NCBI RefSeq assembly: GCF_001571325.1
Contig: NZ_BCTO01000007.1
Span: 186,001 to 250,000, forward strand
From: Delftia tsuruhatensis NBRC 16741
Lineage (GTDB): Bacteria; Pseudomonadota; Gammaproteobacteria; Burkholderiales; Burkholderiaceae_C
Reading direction: 5' to 3'
DNA: 64,000 nt
In this document: piece by piece, positions 16,826 to 24,831 of the stretch
Numbering within the stretch: position 1 is the first letter of the stretch
Layout of the letters: the number at the start of each line of letters is the position of its first letter
Program-made: the position numbers and the translations under genes
Notes under the pieces: model-generated
Seen by the model: the letters and a program-made list of their open reading frames with translations, nothing else
The model's database searches: none
Told to the model about the DNA's origin: nothing

Positions 16826-16904
16826 GGGACACCGAGGAAGGGCCGCCCCGCACCGAGGGTGTCGTCCCCCTTGGGGGAAGGCGCGAAGCGACTCAGGGGG
16901 TAGG
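16826..16904 (-). repeat. Dispersed GC-rich intergenic element, copy A
   Basis: This 79-base stretch matches the element at 49900-49988 over nearly its full length: GGGACACCGAG, AAGGGCCGCCCCGC, CGAGGGTGTCGTCCCC, then a C-run/G-run hairpin, GGCGCGAAGCG and CTCAGGGGG. In both copies it lies directly at the 3' end of a minus-strand gene and in the same orientation, here 4 bases from the Bug gene stop. It could end transcription or stabilise the 3' end. Similar elements are, from memory, common in Comamonadaceae genomes. Confidence 0.7.
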
Positions 16905-16908
16905 TCAT

Positions 16909-17886
16909 TTAGTCAGCCCTGATATCCAGGTCTTTGATGAGCTTGCCGAAGCGATTGAAATCGGCGGCATTCGTCTTTTCCAGGCGCGCGGGCTCGCCGC
17001 CTGCGGGCAGCGCGCCGAAGGTGGCCATCTTGGAGACCACGTCGGGCATCTTCAGGATCTCGTTGAGGTGCGTGTTCAGCAGCTTCACGGTCTCGGGCGA
17101 CATGCCCTTGGGGCCGAACAGGCCCTGCCATGCGGACACTTCCACGTCCTTGACGCCCAGCTCGGCCAGGGTGGGCACATTGGGGGCCAGCGCGCTGCGC
17201 TGGCTGTCGGCCACGGCCAGGGCGGCGACCTTGCCGCCGACGTAGGGCGCGATCGGTCCCCAGGTCATGAAGGTCGTGGGCACATGGCCGCCGATCAGGT
17301 CGTTGACGGCAGGTGCCACGCCCTTGTAGGGAATGTGGGCGATGCGCGTACCGGCGGCGCGGTTGAACATCTCGCCCAGGATGTGCATGGGCGAGCCGCT
17401 GCCGGGGCTGGCGTAGGTCAGGCCGTCGCGCTTGCCCTGGGCGATCAGGGTCTTCATGTCCTTGATGCCCGAGGCCTGGTTGGTGGCCACGAACATGGGC
17501 TGCACGCTGGTCTGCACGATGGGCGTGAAGCCGTGCAGCACGTCGTAGCTGGAGCCCGAGGCCGTCTTGAGCACGAACTGCGCGATGGCGAAGGTATTGG
17601 GCGCCAGCAGCAGCGTGTAGCCGTCCGGCGAGGCCTTGGCCACATGCACGCTGCCGATGGTGCCGCTGGCGCCGGGGCGGTTGTCCACCAGCACGGGCTG
17701 GCCCAGGCGCGTGGACAGCTTCTCGGCATACAGGCGCGCCATGGCATCGGTGTCGCCACCGGCCGGATAGGCCACGATGATGGTGATGGGCTTGGCCGGA
17801 TAGGCCTGGGCCATCGCGGTGCCGGACAGCGTGGCTGCAGCCAGGAATGCAGCGGCAAGAGAAACCTGGCGACGTGTCTTGTTCAT
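16909..17886 (-). CDS. Bug-family tripartite tricarboxylate transporter substrate-binding protein
   Basis: Predicted 325-residue periplasmic receptor with signal peptide (SLAAAFLAAATLSGTAMAQA). Bug signatures: YPAKPITIIVAYPAGGDTDA, VLVDNRPGASGTIG, YASPGSGSPMHILGEMF, HIPYKGVAPAVNDLIGG. The DxD-like DTDA ligand loop is unusual compared with the common PSD form. Start at ATG 17886; longer in-frame starts fall in the upstream gene. It lies inside the catabolic block between the small-protein gene and the ring-cleavage dioxygenase, so it probably binds the aromatic or carboxylic substrate of that pathway. No membrane partner genes nearby. Confidence 0.9.
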   Translation of the reverse strand: MNKTRRQVSLAAAFLAAATLSGTAMAQAYPAKPITIIVAYPAGGDTDAMARLYAEKLSTRLGQPVLVDNRPGASGTIGSVHVAKASPDGYTLLLAPNTFAIAQFVLKTASGSSYDVLHGFTPIVQTSVQPMFVATNQASGIKDMKTLIAQGKRDGLTYASPGSGSPMHILGEMFNRAAGTRIAHIPYKGVAPAVNDLIGGHVPTTFMTWGPIAPYVGGKVAALAVADSQRSALAPNVPTLAELGVKDVEVSAWQGLFGPKGMSPETVKLLNTHLNEILKMPDVVSKMATFGALPAGGEPARLEKTNAADFNRFGKLIKDLDIRAD

Positions 17887-17939
17887 GGTGGGGGGCCGTG
17901 GGGTGGTTGGGTTGTGGGGGTAGGCCGTCAGGCGCGGTC

Positions 17940-18902
17940 TCAATGCCGCTTGTCGGTGATGAATTTCCCGTCGCTGGTACCCACGCCCTTTTGGCGCCGG
18001 GTGTTGCCGTCGATGCCGCCATCGATGGCCCATTCGGCAAACACCGTGGGGCCGGGCTCGAACTCGCGGGGCTGCCAGTCGGCGGTGAGCTGGTCCTCGT
18101 CGGCGTAGTACTCGACCAGGGCGCCGGCCGGATTGCGGAAGTACCAGAAATAGGCCGAGGACACGGGATGGCGGCCCGGGCCCAGCTGGGTGTCCCAGCC
18201 GCAGCGCGAGATGTGCATGCCGCCGCCGAAGACCTCGTGGATGTCGCGCACCGTGAAGGCCACGTGGTTCAGGCCAGCGTCCTTGGCGGGGCGCTGCAGC
18301 AGGAAGATGTCGTGGTGGCCGCCGTCGGGCGCGCAGCGCAGGAAGGCACCGCGCTCGGGGTAGCGGTCCGAGGCCGCGAAGCCGAAGTTGTCCACGTAGA
18401 AGCGCTCGCAGGCCTGCACGTCCTTGACGAAGAACACCACATGGCCGACCTCGATGGGCTGGGCGCGTTCGTAGGCCGGGCTGGCCTGGTTGACGCGGTC
18501 CTTGCGGTTCCAGGTGTTGTAGGCGGCGCCTTGCACATCCACATCACGCTTTTGCGTGACCTGCAGGCGCACGGACAGGCCGTTGGGGTCGGTGCAGCCT
18601 ATGCGCCCCTGGCCCTGTGTGAAGCCCGGCAGCGCGGCAATGCGGCTGGCGTACAGCGCAAGGTCCGCCTCGCTTTCCACACCCCAGACCACCTCGCGCA
18701 GCGTGGGGCCGGCCTCGATGGCGGGCGGCAGATCGGGATGGTCCACGGCGGCCACGATCACGCGGCAGCCGTTGAGGGTCTCGAACACCAGCCGGTCGTC
18801 CGCTTCCTGCACGAGCGCCAGGCCCCAGTCCAGGAAGAAGCGGCGGCAGGTGGCCAGGTCGTCCGCGCCGTAGGTGATTTCGTCTATGCCCAGTACGCTC
18901 AT
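17940..18902 (-). CDS. Extradiol ring-cleavage dioxygenase, VOC family
   Basis: Predicted 320-residue type I extradiol dioxygenase with two vicinal-oxygen-chelate modules. The second module shows the expected iron triad: His in VGHVVFFVKDV, His in LNHVAFTVRDI, and Glu in GALVEYYADE. The first module is the usual non-metal one (ITYGADDLATCRRFFLDWG). This class cleaves catechols next to the hydroxyl pair. GAAGGAG lies ahead of ATG 18902. It is 11 bases after the aldehyde dehydrogenase gene, which could oxidise the semialdehyde product. Substrate unknown; catecholic product of the local Rieske oxygenase is likely. Confidence 0.87.
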   Translation of the reverse strand: MSVLGIDEITYGADDLATCRRFFLDWGLALVQEADDRLVFETLNGCRVIVAAVDHPDLPPAIEAGPTLREVVWGVESEADLALYASRIAALPGFTQGQGRIGCTDPNGLSVRLQVTQKRDVDVQGAAYNTWNRKDRVNQASPAYERAQPIEVGHVVFFVKDVQACERFYVDNFGFAASDRYPERGAFLRCAPDGGHHDIFLLQRPAKDAGLNHVAFTVRDIHEVFGGGMHISRCGWDTQLGPGRHPVSSAYFWYFRNPAGALVEYYADEDQLTADWQPREFEPGPTVFAEWAIDGGIDGNTRRQKGVGTSDGKFITDKRH

Positions 18903-18913
18903 GTCGTGCTCCT

Positions 18914-20389
18914 TCAATTTGCCCAAGCGATGGGGCTCTCGTTCAAGCCCCAGTACATGCTCTTTTGCTCCATGTACTGCTGTATGCCCAGCCGTCCCTT
19001 CTCGCGGCCCAGGCCGCTGTCGCGCCAGCCGCCGAAGGGCGTGGAGATGGAGAACTGCTTGTAGGTGTTGATCCAGACGGTGCCGGCCTGCACGGCGCGG
19101 CCAATGCGCCAGGCGCTCTTGTAGTCGCGCGTCCAGATGCCGGCGGCCAGCGCGTAGACGCTGTCGTTGGCCTGGGCGAGCAGGTCGTCCTCGTTGTCGA
19201 AGGGCATGGCCACGAGCACGGGGCCGAAGATTTCCTGCTGGCAGATCTGCCAGTCGTTCTTCACGCCGTCGATGATGGTGGGGCGGTAGTAGTAGCCGCG
19301 CTCGAACTGCGCGCCCTCGGGCCGCTGGCCGCCCGTGAGCAGCCGGCCGCCCTCGGACAGGCCCAGGGCCACATAGCTCTCTATGGATTCGCGGTGCTTG
19401 GCGGTGATCAGCGGCCCCATCTGCGTACGCTCGTCGGCCGGGTCGCCCACCTGCAGCGCGGCGGCCTTGGCCGTCAGGCGCTGCATGAATTCGGCATGCA
19501 GGCTGCGCGCCACGAACAGGCGCGAGCCCGCGATGCACGACTCGCCCGAGGAGCTGAAGATGCCGTAGAGCACGCCGTTGACGGCATGGTCGATGTCGGC
19601 ATCGGCCAGCACCATGGTGGCCGACTTGCCGCCCAGCTCCAGCGAGACCGGCATCATCTTGTCGGCCGCGATGTGGGCGATGTGCTTGCCCGTGGACGTG
19701 CCGCCGGTGAACGACACGCGCTTGACCAGCGGATGCTTGGTGATGGCGTCGCCGATCACCGAGCCCCGGCCCGGCAGCACGCTGACCAGGCCCTTGGGCA
19801 CGCCGGCCTCTTCGCAGATCTTCGCCAGCTCCAGCGCCAGCAGCGGCGTGGCCTCGGCGGGCTTGACGACCACGGCGTTGCCGGCGGCCAGCGCGGGCGC
19901 CAGCTTTTGCGCCTCGCTGGCGATCGGCGAGTTCCACGGTGTGATGGCCGCCACCACGCCCATGGGCTCGTACACGCTCATGGTCATGAAGTCGCCGCGC
20001 GAGGGCGTGATGGTTTCCTCCATGGTCTCGCAGGCCGCTGCAAAGAACTGGAAGGTGGCGGCGGCGCTGGCCACCAGCATGCGTGTTTCCTTGATGGGCT
20101 TGCCGTTGTCCAGGCGCTGCAGCTGGGCCAGGGGCTCGGCGCGCTCGCGGATCAGCTGGGCCACGCGGTGCAGCACGGCCGCGCGCTCATGGGGCTTTTT
20201 CTGGGCCCAGCCGCTGGTGCGGAAGGCGTGGTCGGCCTTCTGGATGGCCTCCTCCACATCCTCCAGGCTGGGCGCGCGCAGGCGGCCCACCACTTCGCCG
20301 GTGGCGGGATAGAGCGTGGTGGATTCGCCGCCGCCGCCCAGGCGCCATTCGCCGGCGATGTTGATGGGGAGCAGTTCCAGGTTCGACAT
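18914..20389 (-). CDS. NAD(P)-dependent aldehyde dehydrogenase
   Basis: Predicted 491-residue aldehyde dehydrogenase. Catalytic Glu lies in LELGGKSATM (about residue 249) and the nucleophile Cys in SSGESCIAGSR (about residue 284); ITPWNSPIA and the GSVIGDAI/FTGGTSTGKHIA cofactor segments are intact. It is closest in appearance to hydroxymuconic-semialdehyde and betaine/vanillin-type dehydrogenases. Start at ATG 20389 with GAGAGG upstream. Located between the ThDP enzyme and the extradiol dioxygenase genes, it would oxidise the ring-fission semialdehyde to a dicarboxylate or an aldehyde made by the ThDP decarboxylase. Confidence 0.9.
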   Translation of the reverse strand: MSNLELLPINIAGEWRLGGGGESTTLYPATGEVVGRLRAPSLEDVEEAIQKADHAFRTSGWAQKKPHERAAVLHRVAQLIRERAEPLAQLQRLDNGKPIKETRMLVASAAATFQFFAAACETMEETITPSRGDFMTMSVYEPMGVVAAITPWNSPIASEAQKLAPALAAGNAVVVKPAEATPLLALELAKICEEAGVPKGLVSVLPGRGSVIGDAITKHPLVKRVSFTGGTSTGKHIAHIAADKMMPVSLELGGKSATMVLADADIDHAVNGVLYGIFSSSGESCIAGSRLFVARSLHAEFMQRLTAKAAALQVGDPADERTQMGPLITAKHRESIESYVALGLSEGGRLLTGGQRPEGAQFERGYYYRPTIIDGVKNDWQICQQEIFGPVLVAMPFDNEDDLLAQANDSVYALAAGIWTRDYKSAWRIGRAVQAGTVWINTYKQFSISTPFGGWRDSGLGREKGRLGIQQYMEQKSMYWGLNESPIAWAN

Positions 20390-20424
20390 GGTGAGCCTCT
20401 CTCGTTCGTTCGAATCCAGCCGCC

Positions 20425-22131
20425 TCAGGCGGCCTTGGTGGCCGTGGTGGTGGCCGGGATCTGGTCCAGCTTGTTCACGGGCGGGCCAGAGAACGTGGCC
20501 TTGAAATTGCCGATGGCGCGCATGTCGATCTCCAGCAGGAAGGGGCCCTTCTTCGTCCAGGCCGACTGCAGCACCGCCGGCAGCTCCTTGAGGTCTTGAA
20601 CGCGGGCATGGGGCAGCTGGATGGAGGCGCACAGCTGCGCGTAGTCGGGCGTGTGCAGCTCCACATAGCAGCGGCGGCCGCCGTAGGAGGCGTCCTGGAT
20701 GTTCTGGATCACGCCGTAGCGCTGGTCGTTCATCAGCACGATCAGGGTGTCGCACTCTTCCTGCACCAGCGTGGCCAGCTCGCCCAGGTTCAGGATGAAG
20801 CCGCCATCGCCCGCCAGGCCCAGCGTCTTGCGGCCCGAGCCGCTGACCGCCGCGCCCACGGCCGCGCCGATGGCCATGGGCATGCCCATGCCGATGCCGC
20901 CGCCCGTGGCGTGCACACCCGCGTTGGGCTCGAAAAAGCGCAGCTCGCGGTTGCCCCAGGTGCTGTTGGAGACGGTCACGTCGCGCACCCAGTTGAAGTT
21001 GCGGCCCACGGCCTTTTGCAGCTCCTGCACCAGCACGCTGTACGGGCCCAGGCCGTCGCGCATGGTGGCCACGGCCTCGTCGTGCACCTGGCGCAGGTCG
21101 GCCAGCAGCTCGGGGTCGGCCTTGTAGCCGCGCGCCTCCAGCCGGTCGGCGAGGCCCGTCAGCGCCAGGGCCGAGTCGCCGCAGACAAAGCCGTCATCGG
21201 CATAGCAGCGGCCCTGCTGGGCGGCGTCCACATCGATGCGCAGCAGCGGGCGCGGCAGCTTCAGTTCGTACTTCAACGTTTCGTTGCTGCGCAGGCGCGT
21301 GCCCACGGCCAGCATGGCGTCGCAGCGCTGGTAGAAGGCCTCCACGGGCTTTTGGATGTTGTAGGCGCCCAGCGAGGCCGGATCGTCCTCGGCCACGATG
21401 CCGCGGCCCTGGCCCGTGCTGACGATGCCGAAGCCCAGCGCCTTCAGGCGCTGCACGGCAGCGACTGCGTGGCGTGCGCCGCCGCCCAGCCACAGCAGCG
21501 GGCGGCGTGCCTTGGCCAGCGTGTCGGCCAGGGCGTCGAGCGCGGCCTCGCTGGGGGCCAGCACGGCCACCGGCAGCGGCGACAGGTCGGCCGGCATGTC
21601 GATCACGGTCTGCTGGATGTCGATGGGAATCTCCACGCTCACCGGGCCCGTGGGCGCGGTCATGGCGGCCTGCACGGCGGCCTTCAGGGTGGACAGGCAG
21701 GTCTCGGCGCTGCGCACGCGGAACGCCGCCTTGGACACGGCGCCCAGCATGGTCAGCTGGTCGGGCGCCTCGTGGATGTACGACAGCTTCTGGTCCAGGT
21801 ACTGCGTCTCGATCTGGCCCGTGATGTGCAGCAGCGGCGTGCCGGCCGTATAGGCCTCCACCAGGCTGCCGGCGATGTTGCCGGCGGCCGGGCCGGTGCT
21901 GGTGATGCACACGCCCAGGCTGGAGGTGGAACGCGCGCAGGCATCGGCCATGTTGCCGGCGCCGGCCTCGCCGCGCGCCATCACGAAGCGGACCCTGCCG
22001 CGCGCATGCATCGCGTCCAGGATGGGCATGTTGTGGATGGAGATCACCCCGAACGCGGCCTGCACGCCGCAGTGTTCGAGGAACTGGGCCACAACGGCGC
22101 CGACGGTGATTTTGGATGCGGAAGAAGTCAT
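20425..22131 (-). CDS. Thiamine diphosphate-dependent enzyme, acetolactate synthase/benzoylformate decarboxylase type
   Basis: Predicted 568-residue ThDP enzyme with the three-domain acetolactate-synthase-like fold. The activating Glu is in VMARGEAGAGNMADA (residue 55). The ThDP motif is GDGGFILNLGELATL...NDQRYG, with Asn-Asp in place of the usual Asn-Asn. The middle domain has VSVEIPIDIQQ and WLGGGARHA. No regulatory subunit gene is nearby, so this is a catabolic decarboxylase or carboligase rather than acetolactate synthase. Start at ATG 22131; a GTG further up would overlap the previous gene. It sits between the SDR and aldehyde dehydrogenase genes, suggesting 2-oxo acid to aldehyde to acid. 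Confidence 0.85.
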   Translation of the reverse strand: MTSSASKITVGAVVAQFLEHCGVQAAFGVISIHNMPILDAMHARGRVRFVMARGEAGAGNMADACARSTSSLGVCITSTGPAAGNIAGSLVEAYTAGTPLLHITGQIETQYLDQKLSYIHEAPDQLTMLGAVSKAAFRVRSAETCLSTLKAAVQAAMTAPTGPVSVEIPIDIQQTVIDMPADLSPLPVAVLAPSEAALDALADTLAKARRPLLWLGGGARHAVAAVQRLKALGFGIVSTGQGRGIVAEDDPASLGAYNIQKPVEAFYQRCDAMLAVGTRLRSNETLKYELKLPRPLLRIDVDAAQQGRCYADDGFVCGDSALALTGLADRLEARGYKADPELLADLRQVHDEAVATMRDGLGPYSVLVQELQKAVGRNFNWVRDVTVSNSTWGNRELRFFEPNAGVHATGGGIGMGMPMAIGAAVGAAVSGSGRKTLGLAGDGGFILNLGELATLVQEECDTLIVLMNDQRYGVIQNIQDASYGGRRCYVELHTPDYAQLCASIQLPHARVQDLKELPAVLQSAWTKKGPFLLEIDMRAIGNFKATFSGPPVNKLDQIPATTTATKAA

Positions 22132-22165
22132 GTTCTGCTTTGAATCGGGTGAAGGGGCTGAAGCA

Positions 22166-22963
22166 CTACGCTTGCCGTGCAAGACCACCGGAGACGTCGA
22201 TATGGCTGCCGGTCGTGTAGGAGGACAGGGGCGTGGCGAGATAGAAGATGGCGCGCGCGGCCTCGTCGGGCGAGCCCAGGCGGCCCAGCGGAATGGACTT
22301 CTTGCGGGCGAGGTCGGCGCTCCAGGCGTTCCAGTCCTGGCTGCGGTCCTCGCGCGCCTCGAAGCGGCGGCGCCACTGGCCGGACTCGATCAGGCCGACC
22401 AGGATGCCGTTGACGCGCACGCCCTTGGGCGCGAACTCGGTGGCCATGGAGCGCACCAGGTTCTTGAGGCCGGCGCGCGCGGCCGAGGTGGCCACCATGT
22501 GCGGCTCGGGCTGCGAGGCCAGCAGCGAATTGACGCAGACGATGGCCGGCTCAGCCGTGCGCTCGAGCTGCGGCAAAAAGGCGCGCGTGGGATGCAGCAC
22601 CGAGAAGAACTTCAGGTGCAGCTCCTCGGTCCAGGCCGCATCGTCGGTGCTGGCAAACGTCGAGACCCGGCCCTGGCCCGCGTTGTTCACGAGGATGGAG
22701 GCCGGACCCAGCGCAGCCTCACTGTCACGCGCGAACTGCTGCACCTGGGCGGCGTCGAGCACGTCGCAGGCCTGGGCGAACAGGCGGGCCTCGGGATGGC
22801 GTCCGCGCAGTTGCTGCACGGCCTGCTCCAGGCGTTCGGCGCTGCGCCCGCACAGGGCGACACGCGCGCCCTGCGACAGCAGCAGATCGACCGTGGCCAG
22901 GCCAATGCCCGAAGAGCCGCCGGTGACGACGGCCGTGGTGTCCTTGAGTTGGGAATCAAACAT
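22166..22963 (-). CDS. SDR-family protein lacking the YxxxK catalytic pair
   Basis: Predicted 265-residue short-chain dehydrogenase fold. The cofactor loop TGGSSGIG (residues 14-21) and LVNNAGQG (91-98) are intact, and GSHIDVSGGL near the end is typical. However, where the catalytic Tyr-x-x-x-Lys is expected the sequence reads MVATS (156-160) inside PEPHMVATSAARAG, so both Tyr and Lys are missing; Ser146 may remain. It may bind NAD(P) without classical catalysis or use another residue. It overlaps the IclR gene by eight bases and precedes the ThDP enzyme gene in the same direction. Confidence 0.82.
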   Translation of the reverse strand: MFDSQLKDTTAVVTGGSSGIGLATVDLLLSQGARVALCGRSAERLEQAVQQLRGRHPEARLFAQACDVLDAAQVQQFARDSEAALGPASILVNNAGQGRVSTFASTDDAAWTEELHLKFFSVLHPTRAFLPQLERTAEPAIVCVNSLLASQPEPHMVATSAARAGLKNLVRSMATEFAPKGVRVNGILVGLIESGQWRRRFEAREDRSQDWNAWSADLARKKSIPLGRLGSPDEAARAIFYLATPLSSYTTGSHIDVSGGLARQA

Positions 22964-23855
22964 GGCCGCCTCCTGCGCGCCGGGAATTGAGGGAAAGCAG
23001 CTGTGCCGTCTGCGTCTGCGTCTGCGTTTGCGCTTGCGGTCGGTAGTTCAGCAGCTCGGACAGCTCGGCCGCCGCGTCGCAGACGCCGGCGATCAGGGTC
23101 TCGGCACGGCCCTCCTCCACATGGGGCGCGGGAACCGTCGTACCCAGCGCCGCCACCACGCGGCCGCTGTGGTCGCGCACGGGGGCGGCGATGGTGCAGA
23201 TGGAGCTTTCGTAGAAGCCTTCGCTGAACACATGGCCGCGCTCGCGGTCGGCCTCGACCAGGTTGAACAGGTCCAGCACCGTGCGCGGCGTCTTGGGCGT
23301 GTGCGCTTCCAGGTGCTCCTCGGGATAGAGCGCGCGCAGCTCGGGCAGGGACAGGTCGGCCAGCAGCACGCGGCCCAGGGCCGTGGCATGGGCGGGCAGG
23401 CGCGTGCCCACGCGCACCGAACTGGTCAGCGGCGTGGGCGGCGTGACCTTGGCCACATAGACGATGGAGCGGCCATCGCGCACCACGATGTTGCAGGGAT
23501 AGCGGATCTCGCCGCACAGCCGCGCGATCACGGGCTGGCCCAGCTCGGTCAGGTCCATGGACGACAGGAACTCGAAGCCCAGGCGCAGCACGGACAGGCC
23601 CAGCCGGTAGTCATTGCTTCCCTCGGCACGCTGCAGAAAGCCCATGGCCTCCAGCGTGTTGAGCATGCGGAAAATCGTGGCGCGCGGCAGCTGCAGGCGG
23701 CGGGCCAGCTCGGGCGCGCCCAGCGTGGCATTGCCGCGCCCGAACTCCTGCAGCAGGCGCAGGCCGCGCTCCAGCGCGGGCACCATGTACTTGTCGGTGC
23801 CGTTGTCCGCGTTCTCGGCGCTCTCGGCATTCCCGGAAGAGGGGGTGTCGGTCAT
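22956..23855 (-). CDS. IclR-family transcriptional regulator of the catabolic block
   Basis: Predicted 299-residue regulator with N-terminal winged helix-turn-helix (VPALERGLRLLQEFGRGNAT ... LQLPRATIFRMLNTLEAMGF) and C-terminal IclR effector domain (LPAHATALGRVLLADLS, GFYESSICTIAAPVRDHSGR). It is embedded in the operon between the two SDR genes, so it probably senses an aromatic or ring-fission intermediate and controls the promoter upstream of 24638. The C-terminus ends with a Gln-Thr repeat encoded by a hexanucleotide tract, which is unusual for the family and lies beyond the effector domain. Confidence 0.9.
   Translation of the reverse strand: MTDTPSSGNAESAENADNGTDKYMVPALERGLRLLQEFGRGNATLGAPELARRLQLPRATIFRMLNTLEAMGFLQRAEGSNDYRLGLSVLRLGFEFLSSMDLTELGQPVIARLCGEIRYPCNIVVRDGRSIVYVAKVTPPTPLTSSVRVGTRLPAHATALGRVLLADLSLPELRALYPEEHLEAHTPKTPRTVLDLFNLVEADRERGHVFSEGFYESSICTIAAPVRDHSGRVVAALGTTVPAPHVEEGRAETLIAGVCDAAAELSELLNYRPQAQTQTQTQTAQLLSLNSRRAGGGHV
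23008..23037 (+). repeat. Hexanucleotide tandem repeat, five GTCTGC-type units
   Basis: Three perfect GTCTGC units followed by GTTTGC and GCTTGC. On the coding strand it encodes the Gln-Thr/Gln-Ala run near the IclR C-terminus. Being a multiple of three, length change would not shift the frame. Confidence 0.8.
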
Positions 23856-23867
23856 GGCGAAACCCCT

Positions 23868-24638
23868 TCAATTCATGACGAAGCCGCCGTTGACGGGCAG
23901 CACCTGCCCCGTCACGAAGCGCGCGCCATCGGACAGCGCATAGGCCACGGCGCCCGACACATCCTCGGGCCGCTGCTCGCGCTGCAGCGCGCGCTGGTCG
24001 ATGTACAGGCGGTGGCGGTGCTCGGGCACGTACTCCGTGGCCTCCACCAGCACCAGGCCCGGCGCCACGGCGTTGATGGTGATGCCGTCGGCGCCCAGCT
24101 CGCGCGCCATGGAGCGCGTCATGGCCATCACCGCGCCCTTGCTGGCCACATAGGCCATCAGGTTCGGGGCGCCCCACATCGCGGTGTCGGACGCCAGGTT
24201 CACGATGGCGCCCCGGCCGCTGTCGCGCAGCGCGGCGCGGCAGGCGCGCGTCATCAGCCACACGCCGCGCACGTTCACGTTCATCACCTGGTCCCACTTG
24301 TCCAGATCGATGTCGTCCATGCCCTTGCCGCCCGAATCGGTCACGGCCGCGTTGTTCACCAGGCCGTCCAGCCCGCCCAGCGCCTGCACGGCCTGCTGCG
24401 CGCAGCGCTCTATCGACTCCGGATTGCCGGCATCCAGCCCGAAGCCATGGGCCTCGAAGCCCTGCGCACGCAGCCGGGCCACGGACTCGGCCAGCAGCTC
24501 CTCGCGCAGATCGGCCATGGCGACGCGCGCGCCCTGCTCGCAAAAGGCCTTGGCGAACGCAAAGCCCAGGCCGCGCGCCGAGCCTGTGACGAGGATGCGG
24601 CGGCCGGCAAGCTGGCCTGTGGAGGGCGTGGTGTTCAT
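23868..24638 (-). CDS. Short-chain dehydrogenase/reductase
   Basis: Predicted 256-residue classical SDR. Cofactor motif TGSARGLG (19-26), NNAA (95-98), catalytic Ser150 (NLASDTA), Tyr163 and Lys167 (AYVASKG) are all present, unlike the second SDR of the same block. Likely oxidises a dihydrodiol or hydroxyacyl intermediate; substrate not visible. ATG 24638 has GAGG upstream. It is the first gene of the long leftward block, 13 bases before the IclR gene, and is preceded by two palindromes that are probable operators. Confidence 0.88.
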   Translation of the reverse strand: MNTTPSTGQLAGRRILVTGSARGLGFAFAKAFCEQGARVAMADLREELLAESVARLRAQGFEAHGFGLDAGNPESIERCAQQAVQALGGLDGLVNNAAVTDSGGKGMDDIDLDKWDQVMNVNVRGVWLMTRACRAALRDSGRGAIVNLASDTAMWGAPNLMAYVASKGAVMAMTRSMARELGADGITINAVAPGLVLVEATEYVPEHRHRLYIDQRALQREQRPEDVSGAVAYALSDGARFVTGQVLPVNGGFVMN

Positions 24639-24670
24639 GGCGTACCTCAATCGAAGGGGGTTTGTGTCTG

Positions 24671-24707
24671 TTTCAAATTTGAAATGACACTTTTTTCTTG
24701 AAACAAG
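24671..24707 (-). promoter_or_regulatory. Twin palindromes in the promoter of the catabolic block
   Basis: A perfect 14-base palindrome TTTCAAATTTGAAA (24671-24684) and an inverted repeat CTTG-AAA-CAAG (24697-24707) lie 33-69 bases upstream of the first gene in an AT-rich pocket. Both contain TTGAAA or TTTCAA. They are good candidates for binding by the IclR regulator encoded second in the operon. Confidence 0.5.
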
Positions 24708-24831
24708 CGTGAGTTTAGGACTGATGGTTCGGGGTGGGATTGGGGAAAACACGGAGACGTGTGGGAAATGGATGACAGAGGTGTGTCTGGGTGTGTTTTG
24801 GATGGAGGCTTTTTATGGCTTGTGAGGGCAT

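Noticed and set aside
22132..22188. GTG start for the ThDP enzyme, 19 codons upstream
   Set aside because: It would overlap the stop of the preceding SDR by 23 bases with no ribosome site; ATG 22131 gives the expected N-terminus.
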